35,352 bases of DNA, from positions 1 through 35,352 of the forward strand of contig JBGASH010000010.1 of assembly GCA_044229775.1 (NCBI GenBank), in the 5' to 3' direction. Shown here one piece after another: positions 1 through 9,098 of the stretch. Numbering within the stretch: the stretch's first letter is position 1; every line of letters starts with the position of its first letter. The position numbers were made by a program, and so were the translations under genes. The notes beneath the pieces were generated by a model. It saw only the letters and a list, made by a program, of their open reading frames with translations, ran no database searches and was not told where the DNA came from. This DNA is from JAHEYG01 sp044229775 (GTDB lineage Bacteria > Bacteroidota > Bacteroidia > B-17B0 > Aurantibacillaceae).

Positions 1-2
1 GT

Positions 3-365
3 GTTGGTTTTGAAGAACTGTTGACGCCAGAAACCGTTGATAAAGCGATTGCAAGCGGCGATACCGTTTTAGTTGTAGTTAACTCGGTATGCGGTTGCGC
101 AGCCGGCGCCTGCAGACCGGGCGTAAAAATGAGTTTATCTAATACTAAAAAGCCTATCAAATTAACTACCGTATTTGCAGGTTTTGATACCGAAGCAGTT
201 AATCAGGCTCGTAAACACTTTGCACCATATCCACCTTCTTCACCAAGTATTGCGTTATTTAAAAAAGGTGAGTTGGTTCATTTTGTTGAAAGACATAATA
301 TCGAAGGGCGCACCGCTCAAATGATAAGTGACCATCTAAAAATGGTTTATGATGAATTTTGTTGA
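3..365 (+). CDS. BrxA/BrxB family bacilliredoxin, 5' end cut by window edge
   Basis: Small thioredoxin-fold protein of the bacilliredoxin (YphP/YqiW) family. Members of this family remove low-molecular-weight thiols from oxidised cytoplasmic proteins. The visible signature is the CGC motif in NSVCGCAAGACRPG. The reading frame is open to the window edge: the codons before the TTG at 21 read VGFEEL, which fits the family's usual N-terminal GFEEL-TPE segment. The TTG at 21 is therefore not the start, and roughly 20-25 N-terminal residues lie outside the window. The remaining length fits a family total of about 140 residues. The gene ends in TGA and is followed at once by a strong hairpin terminator. 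Family assignment is firm. Whether this organism uses bacillithiol cannot be judged here. Confidence 0.9.
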   Translation, partial: VGFEELLTPETVDKAIASGDTVLVVVNSVCGCAAGACRPGVKMSLSNTKKPIKLTTVFAGFDTEAVNQARKHFAPYPPSSPSIALFKKGELVHFVERHNIEGRTAQMISDHLKMVYDEFC

Positions 366-392
366 GTTAGTTTGTTAACACCAATTAAAACA

Positions 393-422
393 AAAAACCC
401 AGACATTACTGTCTGGGTTTTT
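393..422. terminator. bidirectional intrinsic terminator
   Basis: A perfect 13-bp stem (393-405 with 410-422) encloses a TTAC loop. It has A residues on the left and T residues on the right, so it can terminate transcription in both directions. It sits between the convergent bacilliredoxin gene (plus) and secDF (minus). Confidence 0.9.
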
Positions 423-442
423 AATTTCACCACAATTTTAAT

Positions 443-3400
443 TTATTTTTTTCGCTTATCAAAGTCAACTACTATAGGTGTTGATATACATAATGAAGAG
501 TAAGTTCCGATAATACGGCCTATCAATAAGGCAAAGATAAATCCGCGGATACTATCGCCTCCGAAAATAAATATTACCACTAGTACAAAGAATACGGTTA
601 ACGATGTTAGAATGGTTCGGCTCAAAGTGCTGTTCAACGCGAAGTTGATCAATTTATTTCTCTCTTCACCTGGCTCATCGGTTTTACCGCTATCTGCCAA
701 ACGTTCACGTATCCTGTCAAATACAACAACTGTTTCCGTCATGGTATATCCCATTACCGTTAAAATGGCCGCGATAAAATCCTGGCCTATTTCTAACGAG
801 AACGGCAAGATACCATCAAAAATAGTATAGAATGATAATACTATTAGTACGTCGTGGAATAATGCCACCACCGATCCTAATCCATACTGCCATTTTTTGA
901 ATCGAATAACAATGTAAATAAACATTAACAAACACGAGAATAAGATCGAACCATAAGCACCGTATAAAATATCGGTTGCAATAGTAGGTCCTACTTTTTG
1001 TTGCGACATTACTTCGTATTTTGTATTAAGATTTGCCAATCCTTTGTTCAATCCAACATCCGCAAGCGAATCGGCATTAGCGCTGTTATCAGAAACTTTG
1101 TAAGTGGTTGTGATCTTAACCTGATTTTTGTTTCCTAATGTTTTTACCTCAGGAGCACTTTCAAAAGGAACAGCAAGTGCTTTCTTTACCTCTTCGGTAT
1201 TCATGTCTTTCTCAAAACGCACCTGATAAGTACGGCCTCCCTGAAAATCAACACCCAAATTAAATCCTTTGTTCTTCACATAAAAAACTATTCCCACAAC
1301 AATAATAATGGTTGATAGGGCATAATAAATTTTACGTTTTGCAACGAAATCGATGCTAATATTCTTAAAGGCATTACGTGTAAAGCTATTGTCGAATGGA
1401 ATTTCCATTTTGCGCTCGAGCATCCATTCAAAAATTACGCGGGTGATCAATATAGCCGAAAATAAAGAAGCGCCAATACCAATCAATAATGTAGTAGCAA
1501 AACCTTGCACAGGTCCTGTTCCGAACACCATTAAGATAATAGCCAAAATTGCTAAGGCTGCGTTCGAGTCAATGATAGAACTCAAGGCGTGTTTAAATCC
1601 TTCTTTAATAGATTGTCCGGTTGATTTACCAAGCGCCAATTCTTCACGAACACGTTCAAAAATAAGGATGTTGGCATCCACTGCTAAACCTATAGTTAAA
1701 ACGATACCTGCAATACCTGGTAGCGTTAATACAGCATTCATAGAGGCCAAAACGCCCAATATGAAAAACATATTGAATACCAGAGCGATGTTAGCCACAA
1801 TACCAGATTTGTTATAATACGCGGCCATAAATAATAAGATCACAATCAAGGCAATTACAAAAGAGGTTAAACCCGAATCAATTGCTTCCTGACCTAAAGT
1901 TGGACCAACGATGTTTTCTTCAACGATCCGTGCAGGAGCAGGTAATTTACCGGCACTTAAAATTGCCGATAACGCATCCGCTTCTTCATTGGTAAAATCG
2001 CCTGTGATCTGTGATTGCCCACCCGAAATTTCGTTCTGTACACGCGGCGCCGAATAAACCATATTATCCATTACCACCGCAATACAGCGTCCTTGTTTTT
2101 GTCCTTCCGGTTTATTAGCTCTGGTTAAGTTTTTCCATTTTTGTGCCGCCTCACTGTTCATTGTCATACTGATGTATGGATGCGCACCGCTTTTCTGATC
2201 GTAATCTTTATGGGCATCCGTGATGATATCGCCGTATAAAGCCGCTTTTCCGTTGCGATCAGTAATTTTTATGGCATGTAACTCGTAAGCTTCAATTCCT
2301 TTTTCCGCATCCATGATACGTGGCTTCGAGCTCCACATAAATTTCATTTTAGAAGGGAATACGCTTCTTACTTTTTCATTATTCAAATATTCATTTACTT
2401 TAGCGGTATCATTCTTATAAGCTAAACCGCAAACAGAACCCGGCGAAAAATATTGCTGTTTTCCATCGCTGTAAAGATTTGGTTTAAGCGGCGAAATTTG
2501 TGAGAATAAAGGATAACGCTTCATCCAATTCTTGTAAGCGGTATCTTGCGGATTAACCGACTTAGAAGCCACTGCCAGTTTTGCGATACTATCCGCTTTT
2601 CTAACCGAATCGGAAACAACAGCTGTTCCTGTTTTAACGGTGGCGGTACTATCGCTTCCTGTTTTTGTAGTATCGGATACTGCTACGTTCTCTTCCGGAT
2701 TTAAAACACTTTTTAATTTGGCGTTGGCTTTTTCAAAATAACCGCCTACCTCAACGTTCTCAAACGTTTCCCAAAACTCCAAATTAGCTGTTCCTTGTAA
2801 TAATTCGCGAACGCGCGCTTTATCCTTTACACCAGGTAATTCCACTAAGATACGTCCACCCGATTCCAATTTTTGAATGTTAGGCTGTGCCACACCAAAG
2901 CGGTCGATACGAGAACGGAATGTTTTTTCGGCGTTAGTGATGGACTCATCTACACGTTGACGAATAAATTTAATTACCTGTTCGTTGGTAGAGTTGTATT
3001 CCAGCTTTCCTTTGTTTTCGAGGGTTTGGAACAACGGTGCTAATCGGCCATTAGGCGCCACCGCTTTATAAGTTTTATCAAACAGGGTTATAAAATCATC
3101 GTTGTTCTTTCCTAAATTCTTTTGCGTTTCGTTTAATGCCTGATTGAATAAAGCATCCGAGCTATTGTTAGAAAGGTTCTTAATGATGTCTATCACCGAA
3201 ACCTCCAACGTCACGTTCATACCACCACGTAAGTCGAGACCTAAGTTAATTTCGCGTCTTTTACATTCTTCGTAAGTATAACTGGCAAATCCAAAACTGT
3301 AAACCGGAAGCTTTTTTACCGAATCGAGATAACGGTCAACAATTTTATTCTTAACCGAATCAATATAGGTTAATTGCTTAGTAGTATTATTCTTGGCAAA

Positions 3401-3562
3401 TTCCTTTGCAGCTTGTATAACCCTTGGTGATGAAGCAACACCTTCGGCATAATCTTTCGCTTCCTGTTCAACTCCTCTTGTTACCCAGGTAAACGATAAA
3501 TAAAAAATACAGGCTAATACAAGTAAAATTGCAAATACTTTAATGGATCCTTTGTTTTGCAT
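443..3562 (-). CDS. secDF: Fused protein translocase subunit SecDF
   Basis: Inner-membrane SecDF, which uses the proton-motive force to help pull proteins through SecYEG on the periplasmic side. At 1039 residues it is the fused SecD-SecF form usual in Bacteroidota. One TM segment is at about 7-27. The SecD start motif LGLDLRGGMNV is near 107, and the P1-type periplasmic domain contains RILVELPGVKD near 237. The five remaining SecD TM segments include GLAVDANILIFERVREE. The second half begins near 745 and holds the SecF motifs GVDFQGG and GYTMTETVVVFDRIRE. A Ser/Thr/Asp/Lys-rich stretch at about 290-340 inside the periplasmic domain looks like a flexible insert. The ATG at 3560-3562 is preceded by a good promoter. 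Many secreted cargo proteins in this window would pass through Sec before T9SS. Confidence 0.97.
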   Translation of the reverse strand: MQNKGSIKVFAILLVLACIFYLSFTWVTRGVEQEAKDYAEGVASSPRVIQAAKEFAKNNTTKQLTYIDSVKNKIVDRYLDSVKKLPVYSFGFASYTYEECKRREINLGLDLRGGMNVTLEVSVIDIIKNLSNNSSDALFNQALNETQKNLGKNNDDFITLFDKTYKAVAPNGRLAPLFQTLENKGKLEYNSTNEQVIKFIRQRVDESITNAEKTFRSRIDRFGVAQPNIQKLESGGRILVELPGVKDKARVRELLQGTANLEFWETFENVEVGGYFEKANAKLKSVLNPEENVAVSDTTKTGSDSTATVKTGTAVVSDSVRKADSIAKLAVASKSVNPQDTAYKNWMKRYPLFSQISPLKPNLYSDGKQQYFSPGSVCGLAYKNDTAKVNEYLNNEKVRSVFPSKMKFMWSSKPRIMDAEKGIEAYELHAIKITDRNGKAALYGDIITDAHKDYDQKSGAHPYISMTMNSEAAQKWKNLTRANKPEGQKQGRCIAVVMDNMVYSAPRVQNEISGGQSQITGDFTNEEADALSAILSAGKLPAPARIVEENIVGPTLGQEAIDSGLTSFVIALIVILLFMAAYYNKSGIVANIALVFNMFFILGVLASMNAVLTLPGIAGIVLTIGLAVDANILIFERVREELALGKSTGQSIKEGFKHALSSIIDSNAALAILAIILMVFGTGPVQGFATTLLIGIGASLFSAILITRVIFEWMLERKMEIPFDNSFTRNAFKNISIDFVAKRKIYYALSTIIIVVGIVFYVKNKGFNLGVDFQGGRTYQVRFEKDMNTEEVKKALAVPFESAPEVKTLGNKNQVKITTTYKVSDNSANADSLADVGLNKGLANLNTKYEVMSQQKVGPTIATDILYGAYGSILFSCLLMFIYIVIRFKKWQYGLGSVVALFHDVLIVLSFYTIFDGILPFSLEIGQDFIAAILTVMGYTMTETVVVFDRIRERLADSGKTDEPGEERNKLINFALNSTLSRTILTSLTVFFVLVVIFIFGGDSIRGFIFALLIGRIIGTYSSLCISTPIVVDFDKRKK

Positions 3563-3604
3563 AACAATCTTTAATTAAAATTTCTTTTTTTGAAAATAAG
3601 AGTG

Positions 3605-3636
3605 CAAATATAAGGTTTATGGGCTTAAATTGGCAA
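3605..3636 (-). promoter_or_regulatory. Bacteroidota-type promoter of secDF
   Basis: Read on the minus strand: TTG (3634-3636), 21 bp, then TATATTTG (3605-3612), a match to the Bacteroidota sigma-ABfr consensus TTG-N-TAnnTTTG. The -7 box lies 42 bp upstream of the secDF ATG. Confidence 0.7.
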
Positions 3637-3668
3637 TTTTAAATAAAATATAAATTATTGGTAAGCAG

Positions 3669-5051
3669 TTACTTAAAAAGGTCGACGTTGGTTTGTGTAT
3701 CCGATTGAATTACGAACTTTTTTTCGATAGTATAGATGCTTCCTTTGAGGCTTTTTGAGCGCCATTCGATTTTATAGTTTCCAGGCTGCAGGTAAAAGGA
3801 TTGCATTGTTGCAATACTCAAATTGCTTACTTTTTCGAGCTTACCGCTATTTTCCATTAAAATACAACCGTCGCCTGCTTCTAAACATTTTACATTAAGT
3901 ACTCCGGCACTGGGAATTTCAACCGTTTTGGTTTGCGATTGGTCAATTTTCACTTTATAAATGTAGGTTCTTGGAAGGGTTAAAATTTCGAGGTCGTATT
4001 CCCCCACAATATACTTTTCGTTTGTATTAAGTAATTGTACGTTTAGTGTTTGCATATTATAACTTTTTCTTACCACACATTTCACTTTCTCATTATAATT
4101 ATAAGCCCCACTCATGCGGTTGATCTGCAAAAAACCTTGTGGCGCACTTATCGGTATTGTGGTATGTTTACCAACCGTTAGTTTTAGCTCATTACTTTCA
4201 ACCTCGGGTATGGTATGGGCCACTACTTTCCAGGTTGGATAGTCGTCAATGTATAAGGTATCCGGATTGCTTAACGGATTTAACGTGTGCATAAAATTGT
4301 AAACGTATCGATCGTTCTTTACATCGTAAAACGTCATATTCACGTTGGTTTCAACCGGCTTCGAATTAATATCCAGTAAATTTACCTGCGCGCTGGTCTT
4401 ACTTTGCTTTTGTTTGGTAATAATGTTGGAGATGTTGCGAAAGGTGGTGTTATCTTCGTAATCGAAATACGTTCCTACACACTCAAATGTTTTTATTTGC
4501 TCCGGACTTAATCCTATTCCAATAATGAACGGTTTAAACACGATGCCTTTTTCCATTAGCTTTTGCCGAGCCCTGCAGGGATCGCCACCGCATTCTTCAA
4601 TACCGTCGGTGATCAATATTATCATGTTCACCGCTTTTTTATCAGGGAAATCATTAGCCGATTCAATGAGCGAATGTTCAATGGGTGTAATACCAGTTGG
4701 CTTGGCCTCGTTCACTTTTTGTTTTATTAAAGCAATATTGTTCTTTCCAAATGGCACTACCAGTTTCGAATCTTTGCAATCGCCAGGCGGATATTTTACC
4801 GTGTGTCCGTACATCCTTAAAGCGAACTGGAAATTTTTGTTGAGGGATAAGCTATCTACAAAGCGGCAGAACAATTCCTTAGCGCCTTCAATTCTTGTAA
4901 TAGGTCCTATCTTATTTACCATACTATTACTGGCATCAAACACAAATAAAATGCGCGTAACCTGTTCTTGCTTTCCGGTCTTAACCGGTGATTGAGAAAA
5001 AAGCGAGGACCATAAACCAATAAATAAACAAATGGAGATACTAATTCGCAT
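3669..5051 (-). CDS. Secreted von Willebrand factor A domain protein
   Basis: 460-residue protein with an N-terminal signal peptide (about 1-20, ending SLFSQ). A vWA domain follows immediately: the MIDAS metal motif DASNS is at 39-43, the conserved Thr lies in TGITP near 120 and the Asp in ITDG near 149. vWA domains bind a divalent metal and ligand proteins. The region after about 220 is predicted beta-rich and resembles no family I can name. It has no T9SS sorting domain and no lipobox, so it is probably periplasmic. Cys pairs (CGGDPC, and CLEAGDGC near the end) may form disulfides. It is transcribed in the same direction as secDF, 106 bp upstream of it, but secDF has its own promoter. The domain call is firm; the partner is unknown. 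Confidence 0.85.
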   Translation of the reverse strand: MRISISICLFIGLWSSLFSQSPVKTGKQEQVTRILFVFDASNSMVNKIGPITRIEGAKELFCRFVDSLSLNKNFQFALRMYGHTVKYPPGDCKDSKLVVPFGKNNIALIKQKVNEAKPTGITPIEHSLIESANDFPDKKAVNMIILITDGIEECGGDPCRARQKLMEKGIVFKPFIIGIGLSPEQIKTFECVGTYFDYEDNTTFRNISNIITKQKQSKTSAQVNLLDINSKPVETNVNMTFYDVKNDRYVYNFMHTLNPLSNPDTLYIDDYPTWKVVAHTIPEVESNELKLTVGKHTTIPISAPQGFLQINRMSGAYNYNEKVKCVVRKSYNMQTLNVQLLNTNEKYIVGEYDLEILTLPRTYIYKVKIDQSQTKTVEIPSAGVLNVKCLEAGDGCILMENSGKLEKVSNLSIATMQSFYLQPGNYKIEWRSKSLKGSIYTIEKKFVIQSDTQTNVDLFK

Positions 5052-5127
5052 TAGCTCAAAATTAACTCAGATTTAATAATGAAAACGGTTAGGAAAAGAT
5101 ACTTATAAACCGAACTGTATTGGAAAA

Positions 5128-7146
5128 CTATAATTTGTTGAGGGCCCCTTTTAATTCAACAAATTCGCCTCTGGCATTTTTATACTGTATCAGGTATACA
5201 TATACGCCGGCTTCGCTGTTTCCGCCATCCCATCCATGGAATTCATCTGTTGTATCAAAAACTTTTGTTCCCCAACGGTCAAACACCATCACATGATAAT
5301 CGGTTTTTTCAACAAACTGCGCCACCGGCAACCATACTTTATTCCAACCTTTAACAGCAAAAGCATTTGGCACATAAACCTGGCCTTCTACATAAGCAAA
5401 GGCCACATTGGATGTGCTTGAAGAAACAAGATTATATTGGTTCCCAAATCCTTCAACCGCTTCAACAAAATATCCCACTTTGCCACTTTCGCTTACAATC
5501 CCTTCTACGTTATCAACATAATTAGTATTGCTTCCCGATAAAAAATTAACAGGATTTGTTTGAATGGTGTCGTTAACCACACGGTAAATATAATATCCTC
5601 CAACTCCACCCGACCAATTATAATAATTATTCCACTCTAAAACATTATCAAAAACATTTCCGTTGTTGTTCTTAACTTTAAGAAGCATGGTTTGTCCGAT
5701 ATTACTGGTATATCTTGGATTACCACAACTATCAATAATTACCGCCTTGTAATAATAACTTTGTTCGGCGGTATTTACGTTATCATCGGTATACCAATAG
5801 TAGGATGTATGACGAACAAAAGGAACAAACCCAACCGAGAAATACGTTATGCCGTCGGTAGAACGGTAAATATTAAATCCTTTACAGGAAAAAAGCGTAT
5901 CGGAAAATAAACTAACATCAATGGTTTTGGTTTTATTAACGGTTGCCGTACGCAAATACACAAACGACGAAGCATTTGGAGACCCCGCAAAAAAACAGGC
6001 GCAATTGGATTTAGCCGAAATAAGCAGCGGCGAATTAAAGGCACGGACCACATAACAGTAGGTTTTACCCGGACTAACATTATCGTGAAGGAACGAATTG
6101 CCTGAAGCTACACCAATGTAATTGTATGGCCCGTTATTTTCGGAACAAAACACTTCGTATTTTATAGTTCCCAGAGGCATATTTTGATAAGAATTCCACG
6201 ATAAAACCGTGTTGTGGGCGCAGGTATCAAAACGCGCCTTTAAAAAAAGTGTACTGTGTTGCAGACCCATTGGACTAGTATTACCGCAACTGTCGATTGC
6301 CGCTACTCTAAAATCGAGACTTTTATTACCTGCAGCGATATTAGTGTAAGTGTAAGCGGCATTTGTAATGCCGTAAACCGTATCAACCGCCACCCAAATT
6401 CCGGAAGCATTCTTTAAATAAATAATGTAGCCTGCACAATCGGGTGAAGAAGAAGACTCCCAACCTAAATGACTTTGTCCGCTGCAATCAACACTTATAG
6501 AATCCAAAAGCGGTGTAACCGGATAGGTGTCATCTTTATAATTTCCGCCGCTAATGTTTGAGCTTGATGTACAACCACTGTTATCTTTTAACTGGATCTG
6601 ATAATTGTAAAAGATACTGCAACGGGTAACGGTGTCGATATAGCTATAGTTGGGTGTAGAAATAAAATTGGACCAAACCGCTGTTGGAAATTCGCGGTAC
6701 AGATCGAAGCCCGACGAAGAAGTAACGAGTTTTGGAGAATGGATATTGTTATAATTTAATTGAGGTCGTCCAACCGAACCTGTAATGCTTAAAAAAATGG
6801 AGTTAACGGTATCGGATGGTGTAGAAGTATTGGTACCACCTGCTCCCCAAACTGTTCTTACGTAATAGTAACGACTAGCTGTATTACCTCCTGCTATTAT
6901 TTCAGTGAAAGAGGTTGTAAAATAGGTACTCACATTTCCTACCAGGGTATAGGTTCCTCCTGCAGTATTTGATTTATAAATATCGTACCTAAAAAAATCA
7001 CCGTTTGGGTCGGGTGGAATTATCCAATTAAGGGTGACGTCGCCAGTCGCGTTAACTGAAATGCAGCGGACATCAGGTGCGTTAACCTGAGCAAACGCAT
7101 TTACAAAAAATAAGAGACCTGAAATTATGCTTAAAACCCTTTTCAA
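5128..7146 (-). CDS. Secreted fibronectin-III-like protein with T9SS type B (gliding-associated) C-terminal domain
   Basis: 672-residue exported protein. The signal peptide is about 1-19 (ending VNAFAQ). The body is a series of fibronectin type III-like beta-sandwich segments, seen in recurring patterns such as YDIYKSNT, YIIYLKN, YEVFCSEN, FNIYRSTDG and YYIYRVVN, each followed by YYYV/YCYVV strands. The last 85 residues have the pattern of the gliding motility-associated / CHU_C type B sorting domain: VPNAF near 590, then YHVMVFDRWG, VFDT, WDG and GVYVYLIQYK. The expected route is Sec export, then T9SS across the outer membrane, then attachment or release. No enzyme motif is visible, so a surface or adhesive role is likely but not shown. 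Confidence 0.88.
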   Translation of the reverse strand: MKRVLSIISGLLFFVNAFAQVNAPDVRCISVNATGDVTLNWIIPPDPNGDFFRYDIYKSNTAGGTYTLVGNVSTYFTTSFTEIIAGGNTASRYYYVRTVWGAGGTNTSTPSDTVNSIFLSITGSVGRPQLNYNNIHSPKLVTSSSGFDLYREFPTAVWSNFISTPNYSYIDTVTRCSIFYNYQIQLKDNSGCTSSSNISGGNYKDDTYPVTPLLDSISVDCSGQSHLGWESSSSPDCAGYIIYLKNASGIWVAVDTVYGITNAAYTYTNIAAGNKSLDFRVAAIDSCGNTSPMGLQHSTLFLKARFDTCAHNTVLSWNSYQNMPLGTIKYEVFCSENNGPYNYIGVASGNSFLHDNVSPGKTYCYVVRAFNSPLLISAKSNCACFFAGSPNASSFVYLRTATVNKTKTIDVSLFSDTLFSCKGFNIYRSTDGITYFSVGFVPFVRHTSYYWYTDDNVNTAEQSYYYKAVIIDSCGNPRYTSNIGQTMLLKVKNNNGNVFDNVLEWNNYYNWSGGVGGYYIYRVVNDTIQTNPVNFLSGSNTNYVDNVEGIVSESGKVGYFVEAVEGFGNQYNLVSSSTSNVAFAYVEGQVYVPNAFAVKGWNKVWLPVAQFVEKTDYHVMVFDRWGTKVFDTTDEFHGWDGGNSEAGVYVYLIQYKNARGEFVELKGALNKL

Positions 7147-7257
7147 TTATCTGGTATACAAATGGTTTAACGTATAAAGTTAAGATTTATTGCGGAATTT
7201 TTTAGCGTTTTTAGCCAAATGCGCCCTCCAACTAGTGTATTACCACCTGTATTGAGC

Positions 7258-7284
7258 AAAAAAAGCGGGCTTTTGGCCCGCTTT
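7258..7284 (-). terminator. intrinsic terminator
   Basis: A 9-bp GC-rich stem (7262-7270 with 7276-7284) with a 5-base loop is followed on the minus strand by a run of seven T. It lies 20 bp beyond the stop codon of the secreted protein at 7304-8341. Confidence 0.88.
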
Positions 7285-7303
7285 CACTCTAAAAATGCAC
7301 TTT

Positions 7304-8341
7304 TTAACGTATGGTTATCTTTTGTACCGAAACCGCATTTCCTACGGCAACTTTTACAAAATATATTCCAGACTCAATTCCGGTAAGGCTAACCGAATGA
7401 TTGGCTTTGCCTTTTTCGTTCCCTAGATTTTCTTTTTTTACCACCTGCCCAATGGCGTTAATCATTTCGTAAGAAGCGTTTTCGCCATTATCGTTTGAAT
7501 AAGTTAAGTTAACGTTATTGAAAGCCGGATTAGGAAAAATATTTAGGTTAGAAACTTCTTTGTTCATTTCCTGAACCGCCGACATAGTACCGGTGTTTAT
7601 AGTTACAACTGTTTGAGTAGCCGATTGTGGTAACGAAAAAACAGTTGCGGTAAAAGCCGAACTATGTATAGTGAACATAGGATACTTTTGTGTGCTGCTA
7701 TAGTAATCATAAACCGTTTCGATAATAGAACCCTGTGCAGTTGACGGAATACTAAAATCAAGTGTTTGTGTGGTTTTTACACGTATAGCACTATTATACG
7801 TTCCGGTTGGTAAAGCTAATGTACCGGTTCCATCTGCAATTACGGTACAGTTTCCGGTAAAAGTACCGCCCCCTAAGATAGTAGTTAAGCTGCCACTAAC
7901 CGCACTGTTGGAAGTTGTAGCTAATGACATTGGATATTTAGCAAAAATTGCCGGTACACCATAATATAAAGTTATTGGTTGTGTAGCAACGCTAAAAACA
8001 CCGCCCCAGTATTTCAGATCAGAAGCGGTTGATGAATAATAATTTTTATCGGTATTGGCTCCAGACTTTACAGCAACGCTGGCAGACGGATAAATGGATG
8101 TGCTTCCGGTAGAGGCAACAGTAACACCTGTAAAATTAGTGGTGGCGGTACGAATTGCCATGTTAAAGGTCCAAAGAGCTCCTGCCCCGCTGGCACCGGC
8201 GCTAATGCCTGTTGAATCGCACTGTCTCGTAGCATAACTATCGCCAACAGTTGGCGCATGGTTTGCCTGAGTTAATGTTTGTGCATTAGCAACACTAACG
8301 CTTAAAATGGCTGTTAAAAAAGTGAAGTAAAGTTTTTTCAT
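7304..8341 (-). CDS. Secreted protein with T9SS type A sorting domain
   Basis: 345-residue protein with a clear signal peptide (MKKLYFTFLTAILSVSVANA, cleavage near 20). The last 80 or so residues form a type A T9SS sorting domain: NIFPNPAFNNVNL, then NAIGQVV and the terminal GIYFVKVAVG...QKITIR. The middle (about 21-260) is rich in Thr, Ser, Ala and Gly, predicted beta, with no motif I recognise. Similar small Bacteroidota proteins are of unknown function. It stands alone, with a terminator downstream and a possible -7 box 20 bp upstream. Export and sorting are well supported; the function is not known. Confidence 0.85.
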   Translation of the reverse strand: MKKLYFTFLTAILSVSVANAQTLTQANHAPTVGDSYATRQCDSTGISAGASGAGALWTFNMAIRTATTNFTGVTVASTGSTSIYPSASVAVKSGANTDKNYYSSTASDLKYWGGVFSVATQPITLYYGVPAIFAKYPMSLATTSNSAVSGSLTTILGGGTFTGNCTVIADGTGTLALPTGTYNSAIRVKTTQTLDFSIPSTAQGSIIETVYDYYSSTQKYPMFTIHSSAFTATVFSLPQSATQTVVTINTGTMSAVQEMNKEVSNLNIFPNPAFNNVNLTYSNDNGENASYEMINAIGQVVKKENLGNEKGKANHSVSLTGIESGIYFVKVAVGNAVSVQKITIR

Positions 8342-8360
8342 GTTTTTATTTTTTGTTTAG

Positions 8361-8368
8361 CAAAGCTA
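8361..8368 (-). promoter_or_regulatory. possible -7 promoter box
   Basis: On the minus strand this reads TAGCTTTG, a match to TAnnTTTG, 20 bp upstream of the ATG at 8341. No clear TTG is found at the expected -33 position, so this is tentative. Confidence 0.4.
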
Positions 8369-8404
8369 ATCAAATAAAACCGAATTTAAAAGAGGGGATA
8401 ATTC

Positions 8405-8656
8405 TTACTTTATTTTGAGCTCGGGCTCAATTTCGGGAGTAGAATTACTCGAAAGATTTAACGGCGCCTGAATGGCGTCGATCACCAGCCAGCCGCTCTT
8501 ATTACGTCTTCTTTTTTTCAACGGTTTGTCAGTCGAATTGGTACCGGTTGGTACCGATTGAACAGCAAGATTTGGATCGTTTTTTGAAGCTGAAGTATCG
8601 GGTTTTTGCGGAGTACTAACAAAAAATATTCTTATTACTGTTTTGGTTTTGGCCAA
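8405..8656 (-). pseudogene. C-terminal part of the frameshifted sigma-factor partner protein
   Basis: Open frame of 83 codons without an ATG; its only candidate start is a TTG inside the upstream gene. Its Pro/Ser/Thr/Lys-rich start (STPQKPDTSAS) continues the same low-complexity composition as the end of the 8616-9098 frame. It then passes into a basic patch, KKRRRNK, and a conserved-looking tail, SGWLVIDAIQAPLNL. Removing one T from the T6 run at 8621-8626 (minus strand) joins the two frames as NIFVSTPQKPD. I therefore read this as the second half of one gene (8405-9098, about 230 residues), not as an independent gene. Confidence 0.6.
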
Positions 8657-9098
8657 TTGTTTCGGTTGGAACTACCGAAGGTGTAATGGTTGCTACGATC
8701 ACGGTATCTTTTTTTACCGACGGAACAACTTGTTTCGGAATTTCTTTTTGAGGAGCAACATTCACTACTTTCTTCTCTAACTTGTAATTGGCCGCATTTG
8801 GTACGAGCGCTTTTTGAACAGGTTGCTTTTCGTTACCCGATCGAAGGTCGATAAAACTGAACATGATGGCCGATATACCTACGAGTGCCATTATAAAAAA
8901 AATTGGTAAAATAATATTACGGTTAATGTTAAGATTAAATTTAATGAAAGCCGGGCCGGTTGAAGTTTTTTTCACCGGTAATGCCGAAAAAGAGCTGTCA
9001 AAGTCCGACCAGTACGCGTCATTATACGGCATCTCTGCTTGCTGCAAAGTGGCGCGTATCTTTTTCTCGTCTAATTCGTAACTAAACAAACTGCTCAT
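8616..9098 (-). CDS. Single-pass membrane protein paired with sigma factor (putative anti-sigma role), frameshifted
   Basis: 160 residues as read. The N-terminal cytoplasmic segment (about 1-55) contains EKKIRATLQQAEMPYNDAYWSDF, a pattern I associate with small membrane proteins encoded next to ECF sigma factors in Bacteroidota. One TM helix is at about 60-82 (IILPIFFIMALVGISAIMF). A Lys/Pro/Val/Thr-rich periplasmic linker follows. The frame closes with TAG directly after a T6 run, and the adjacent frame continues the protein (see 8405-8656). It overlaps the sigma factor gene by 17 bp, so the two are translated from one transcript. By position it may hold the sigma factor at the membrane. No zinc-binding anti-sigma motif is visible, so the regulatory role is inferred from context only. 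Confidence 0.65.
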   Translation of the reverse strand: MSSLFSYELDEKKIRATLQQAEMPYNDAYWSDFDSSFSALPVKKTSTGPAFIKFNLNINRNIILPIFFIMALVGISAIMFSFIDLRSGNEKQPVQKALVPNAANYKLEKKVVNVAPQKEIPKQVVPSVKKDTVIVATITPSVVPTETIGQNQNSNKNIFC

